From positions 1 to 8,270 of the forward strand of contig CASEST010000064.1 in NCBI GenBank assembly GCA_949290725.1: a stretch of DNA of 8,270 nucleotides, read 5' to 3'. The DNA is from an uncultured bacterium. Its GTDB lineage: Bacteria > Bacillota_I > Bacilli_A > RFN20 > CAG-826. The notes under the pieces are model-generated. The model did not search any database and had not been told where the DNA came from. It saw nothing but the letters and a program-made list of their open reading frames with translations. The number at the start of each line of letters is the position of its first letter. Within the stretch, counting starts at the first letter, position 1. The translations under genes were made by a program, and so were the position numbers. Positions 6,184 through 8,270 of this stretch are shown one piece after another.

Positions 6184-7233
6184 ATGAACGGTCAAGAAAA
6201 ATTATATATTATCGCTTTAATTATCTCTTCTTTAGTTATTATTGGATTAGTAATTGTATTTTCTTTTCTCTTTTTTCTTTATTCTTTTTATAAGGTAAAA
6301 CATATTAATATTGGTAGTGAAGATCTTTCTTTAACTAAAGAAGTTAAAGAAAGAACGATTAGAATAAATAAAAAAAGAAGAAAAGAAAATAAATTATTTT
6401 TAAATTTAAAAGACAGTTTATTACTTGAAGAAAAATCTAATCGTCTATTACATATTTTAATGTCGATTTTTTCTTATATTATTATCGCTTTCTTCCTTTC
6501 TATATTTTCTATTGGTTTAGTTTATAAAGTTAATAACGACAACTTATTTATTAATGATGTTACTTATTTAACTATTCTTACTGGAAGTATGGAAAGTAGG
6601 GATGAAAAAAATGAATATTTATTTGAATATGATTTAACTAATCAAATCGAACAATATTCTTTAGTTGGAATAGAAAAGATAAAGCAAGAAGAAGATATTA
6701 AATTATTCGATATTTTAGCTTATAAACATGAAGATATTATTATTTTACATCGTGTAATTGATATTCGCTATGATGAAGAAAATGAAGAATATTTATATAC
6801 TTTAAGAGGAGACGCCAATAGTTTATCTTTAAGTTATGAAACTTCCTTAAAATTTGAAGATTTTATTGGTAAATATAATAATTTTTCTAATTATGGATTA
6901 GGTATCTTTATTACCTATATTAAATCCCCAATTGGAATTATTTCTCTTTTTAGTGCTTCAATCTTTCTATTTTTAGCAAATATTGCTGAATGTCGAATTA
7001 ATAAAGCTTATAAAATAAGAATAAATAAATTAATCGATAATACATTAATCATCGATAAAAATGAAGAAAGTTATCTTTCTTCATTAATCGAAGATACTTC
7101 TTATTATGATACTTATTTTATTTCTTCTCCATTTATTTATTTAACAAATCTAAATAAAGGAGAAGAAATAAATGATTATAATAATGAAATAATTACTTTT
7201 AATGATGAAGAGGAAAATAAGAATGATGATTAA
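6184..7233 (+). CDS. sipW: SipW-like (ER-type) signal peptidase I
   Basis: This membrane peptidase is predicted to remove SipW-class signal peptides from the exported proteins of the same operon. The catalytic region begins with YLTILTGSM, giving the nucleophile Ser135; ILHRVIDI supplies His189, the general base that replaces the Lys of ordinary bacterial signal peptidases; and LRGDAN (208-212) matches the conserved GDxN with Asp210. The spacing and the following FIGKY resemble Bacillus SipW and ER/archaeal enzymes. Predicted membrane helices are at about 8-36, 91-114 and 244-268. At 349 residues it is much longer than SipW (about 190): it has an extra N-terminal helix plus basic linker (37-90) and an acidic cytoplasmic-looking tail (270-349). 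Its last codons overlap the next gene by 11 bases, so translation is probably coupled. The gene symbol denotes family, not proven orthology. Confidence 0.88.
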   Translation: MNGQEKLYIIALIISSLVIIGLVIVFSFLFFLYSFYKVKHINIGSEDLSLTKEVKERTIRINKKRRKENKLFLNLKDSLLLEEKSNRLLHILMSIFSYIIIAFFLSIFSIGLVYKVNNDNLFINDVTYLTILTGSMESRDEKNEYLFEYDLTNQIEQYSLVGIEKIKQEEDIKLFDILAYKHEDIIILHRVIDIRYDEENEEYLYTLRGDANSLSLSYETSLKFEDFIGKYNNFSNYGLGIFITYIKSPIGIISLFSASIFLFLANIAECRINKAYKIRINKLIDNTLIIDKNEESYLSSLIEDTSYYDTYFISSPFIYLTNLNKGEEINDYNNEIITFNDEEENKNDD

Positions 7234-7984
7234 TAAACGTAAATTAGGATTAAGTATTATTTCATCTTTGTCTTTGATTGCCGCTATATCTTTAGTTGGT
7301 AGTGGTTTTGCTTTATGGCAATTTAATGAAGGTAATGCCTACTCTAATATTATTTTAGATAATCTTGTTGCTCCTGGTTATGAAATTAAAGTTCATCATC
7401 CAAACTTATTTGTTTTAGAATCTGATATGGGTAATATTTCTACTTATGGCGGTTTAGCTTTTTATCAAACTGATAAAGATAGTCATTATGATGAATTTCA
7501 TAATATTGAAGATGAAAAATTATATTCTTCAGTTATTATTGGAGTCACCCCTTTAAATAGTGATTTTTCATCAACTATTCCTTTTTCAATAAAAATGAAT
7601 ATTTATTTAGTTGGCTTTGTTTCAACGATTATCAATTATCAATCTGAAGAAGTTCCATCGATAATTTATGGAGAAAATTTAGCTATTAATGAGAATAATA
7701 TTTATTCAAAAACTTATTCTTATCTTTTTGATAGCTCTAGTTTTCATCAAGTAAATGAAGACTTTTTCCATTCAACTCCATTATCTTTCGATGGATTATT
7801 TTTATTTAATCAAAATTTTGATCAATATCGTGATAGTGAAAGCAAACAGATTAATGTTCCAAAGTTAAAAGGTGCAATGAATAGCTATTATCAAAAAATG
7901 TCTTCATCCTTACCTATTTCAAATCTCGGTTTAAAAGATGGCATTGGTCAAATCGTTTTAAGTTTTGAAATAATCGAAAGCTAG
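7223..7984 (+). CDS. Second SipW-type-signal exported protein, paralogue of the first
   Basis: A 253-residue exported protein. The start chosen is ATG at 7223, with AAGAGG 9 bases upstream, inside the end of the peptidase gene. A more upstream ATG pair at 7202 would add seven residues but lacks a ribosome site, and ATG at 7226 is also possible. The signal peptide MMINKRKLGL plus hydrophobic core ends GSGFALWQF, mirroring GAGFSAWEF of the protein at 2355-3020. Residues 46-65 (D-N-LV-x3-Y ... NLFVL) align gap-free with that protein, and both end with a Lys/Ser-rich helix-like region followed by a beta-strand (IVLSFEI here, VTIGYEL there). The mature chain has no Cys, anchor or LPXTG. It is probably a minor or alternative subunit of the same assembly, processed by the peptidase just upstream. 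No terminator hairpin is evident after its TAG. Confidence 0.8.
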   Translation: MMINKRKLGLSIISSLSLIAAISLVGSGFALWQFNEGNAYSNIILDNLVAPGYEIKVHHPNLFVLESDMGNISTYGGLAFYQTDKDSHYDEFHNIEDEKLYSSVIIGVTPLNSDFSSTIPFSIKMNIYLVGFVSTIINYQSEEVPSIIYGENLAINENNIYSKTYSYLFDSSSFHQVNEDFFHSTPLSFDGLFLFNQNFDQYRDSESKQINVPKLKGAMNSYYQKMSSSLPISNLGLKDGIGQIVLSFEIIES

Positions 7985-8020
7985 GAACTATTTTATTTTA
8001 TAACTTTACTTAATTTCTTC

Positions 8021-8049
8021 TTGATTTTCCCTTCTACTTTTTATATTAT
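8021..8049 (+). promoter_or_regulatory. Putative tRNA-Pro promoter
   Basis: TTGATT (8021-8026) and TATTAT (8044-8049) are separated by 17 bases, the optimal sigma-70/SigA spacing. They would start transcription near 8056, about 11 bases before the tRNA. The flanking DNA is AT-rich, so the match is suggestive only; read-through from the operon upstream is also possible. Confidence 0.45.
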
Positions 8050-8066
8050 ATTTAAGCGATAAAAAA

Positions 8067-8143
8067 CGGGGCGTAGCGTAGCTTGGTATCGCGTCTGCTT
8101 TGGGAGCAGAAGGCCGCAGGTTCAAATCCTGTCGCCCCGACCA
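8067..8143 (+). tRNA. tRNA-Pro (anticodon TGG)
   Basis: A complete 77-base cloverleaf. The acceptor arm CGGGGCG pairs fully with CGCCCCG at 8133-8139, followed by discriminator A and an encoded CCA. The D-arm contains AGCTTGGTA. The anticodon stem TCTGC/GCAGA closes the loop TTTGGGA, with TGG at the anticodon position, which reads CCN proline codons. The T-arm contains GGTTCAAATCC. The gene is on the plus strand 82 bases after the last exported gene and is followed by an intrinsic terminator. No second tRNA is present in the window. Confidence 0.97.
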
Positions 8144-8162
8144 GTTTAATTTAATTGTTATT

Positions 8163-8187
8163 GTCCGAATATTTCGGGCTTTTTTTT
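8163..8187 (+). terminator. Intrinsic terminator after tRNA-Pro
   Basis: GTCCGAA (8163-8169) pairs with TTCGGGC (8173-8179), including one T-G wobble, around a TAT loop, followed directly by eight T. It is a textbook rho-independent terminator 19 bases after the tRNA CCA end. Confidence 0.9.
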
Positions 8188-8229
8188 CTTATTATTAGAT
8201 CAGGATATCTTATTAATTCTTCTAAGTAA

Positions 8230-8249
8230 TGAATGCCATGGGGCATTCA
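8230..8249. repeat. Perfect 8-bp stem-loop near the right edge
   Basis: TGAATGCC (8230-8237) pairs with GGCATTCA (8242-8249) around ATGG. It is more GC-rich than its surroundings. No T-run follows on either strand, so it is not an evident terminator. It could be a leader element of a gene beyond the window. Confidence 0.5.
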
Positions 8250-8270
8250 AGCAAAAAATTCTATAAAATA

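Noticed and set aside
7202..7222. Upstream ATG pair as start of the second small exported protein
   Set aside because: No ribosome site precedes it, while AAGAGG is correctly placed for ATG at 7223, and the shorter form gives a normal signal-peptide N-terminus.
8229..8270. Possible 5' end of a gene starting ATG at 8229 or 8238
   Set aside because: Only 14 codons are visible, there is no Shine-Dalgarno sequence, and the residues do not identify a family; kept only as a comment on the hairpin.
1..8270. Use of TGA as Trp (Mycoplasma-type code), suggested by the extreme AT content
   Set aside because: All Trp codons in the predicted proteins are TGG and no gene needs in-frame TGA; a reassigned genome of this composition would use TGA heavily.
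1..8270. CRISPR array, insertion sequence, prophage or attachment site next to the tRNA
   Set aside because: No spaced direct repeats, transposase or integrase frame, or duplicate of the tRNA 3' end is visible in the window.

Overview
The window is extremely AT-rich and looks like a chromosome segment of a low-GC Firmicute or Mollicute-related lineage, perhaps an uncultured gut Bacillus-class organism. This placement is inferred from composition, Shine-Dalgarno (SD) style start sites and gene content, not from a marker gene. The standard stop code applies: every Trp in the predicted proteins is TGG, no gene contains an in-frame TGA, and the complete genes end in TAA or TAG.

Left part, minus strand (1-1214): two adjacent genes of unknown function. 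The upstream one is complete (315-1214) and the downstream one runs off the window (1-299). They diverge from the rest of the locus across a 120-bp intergenic region.

Centre, plus strand (1335-7984): an atypical OmpR-type regulator, then a four-gene cluster. The cluster holds a small SipW-type-signal secreted protein (2355-3020), a very large secreted protein of about 988 residues (3179-6145), an ER/SipW-type signal peptidase I with a Ser-His active site (6184-7233), and a second small secreted protein (7223-7984). The two small proteins share a gap-free conserved block and the same signal-peptide end, so they are paralogues. The layout recalls the Bacillus tapA-sipW-tasA matrix-fibre operon: a dedicated peptidase with its exported subunits plus a large accessory or anchor protein. 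Function as a surface fibre or adhesin is an inference.

Control elements are unusually visible. A run of 10 G lies at the 3' end of the regulator gene, where a one-base slip decides whether the protein stops at about 281-283 residues or is extended to 309 residues through its own terminator hairpin. Downstream there are a tandem CGTTACAA repeat with 10-bp period, a TATAAT box, a G-rich ribosome site, and two long perfect hairpins between the first and second exported genes.

Right end (7985-8270): a tRNA-Pro(TGG) gene with its own promoter and intrinsic terminator, then a short stem-loop near the window edge.
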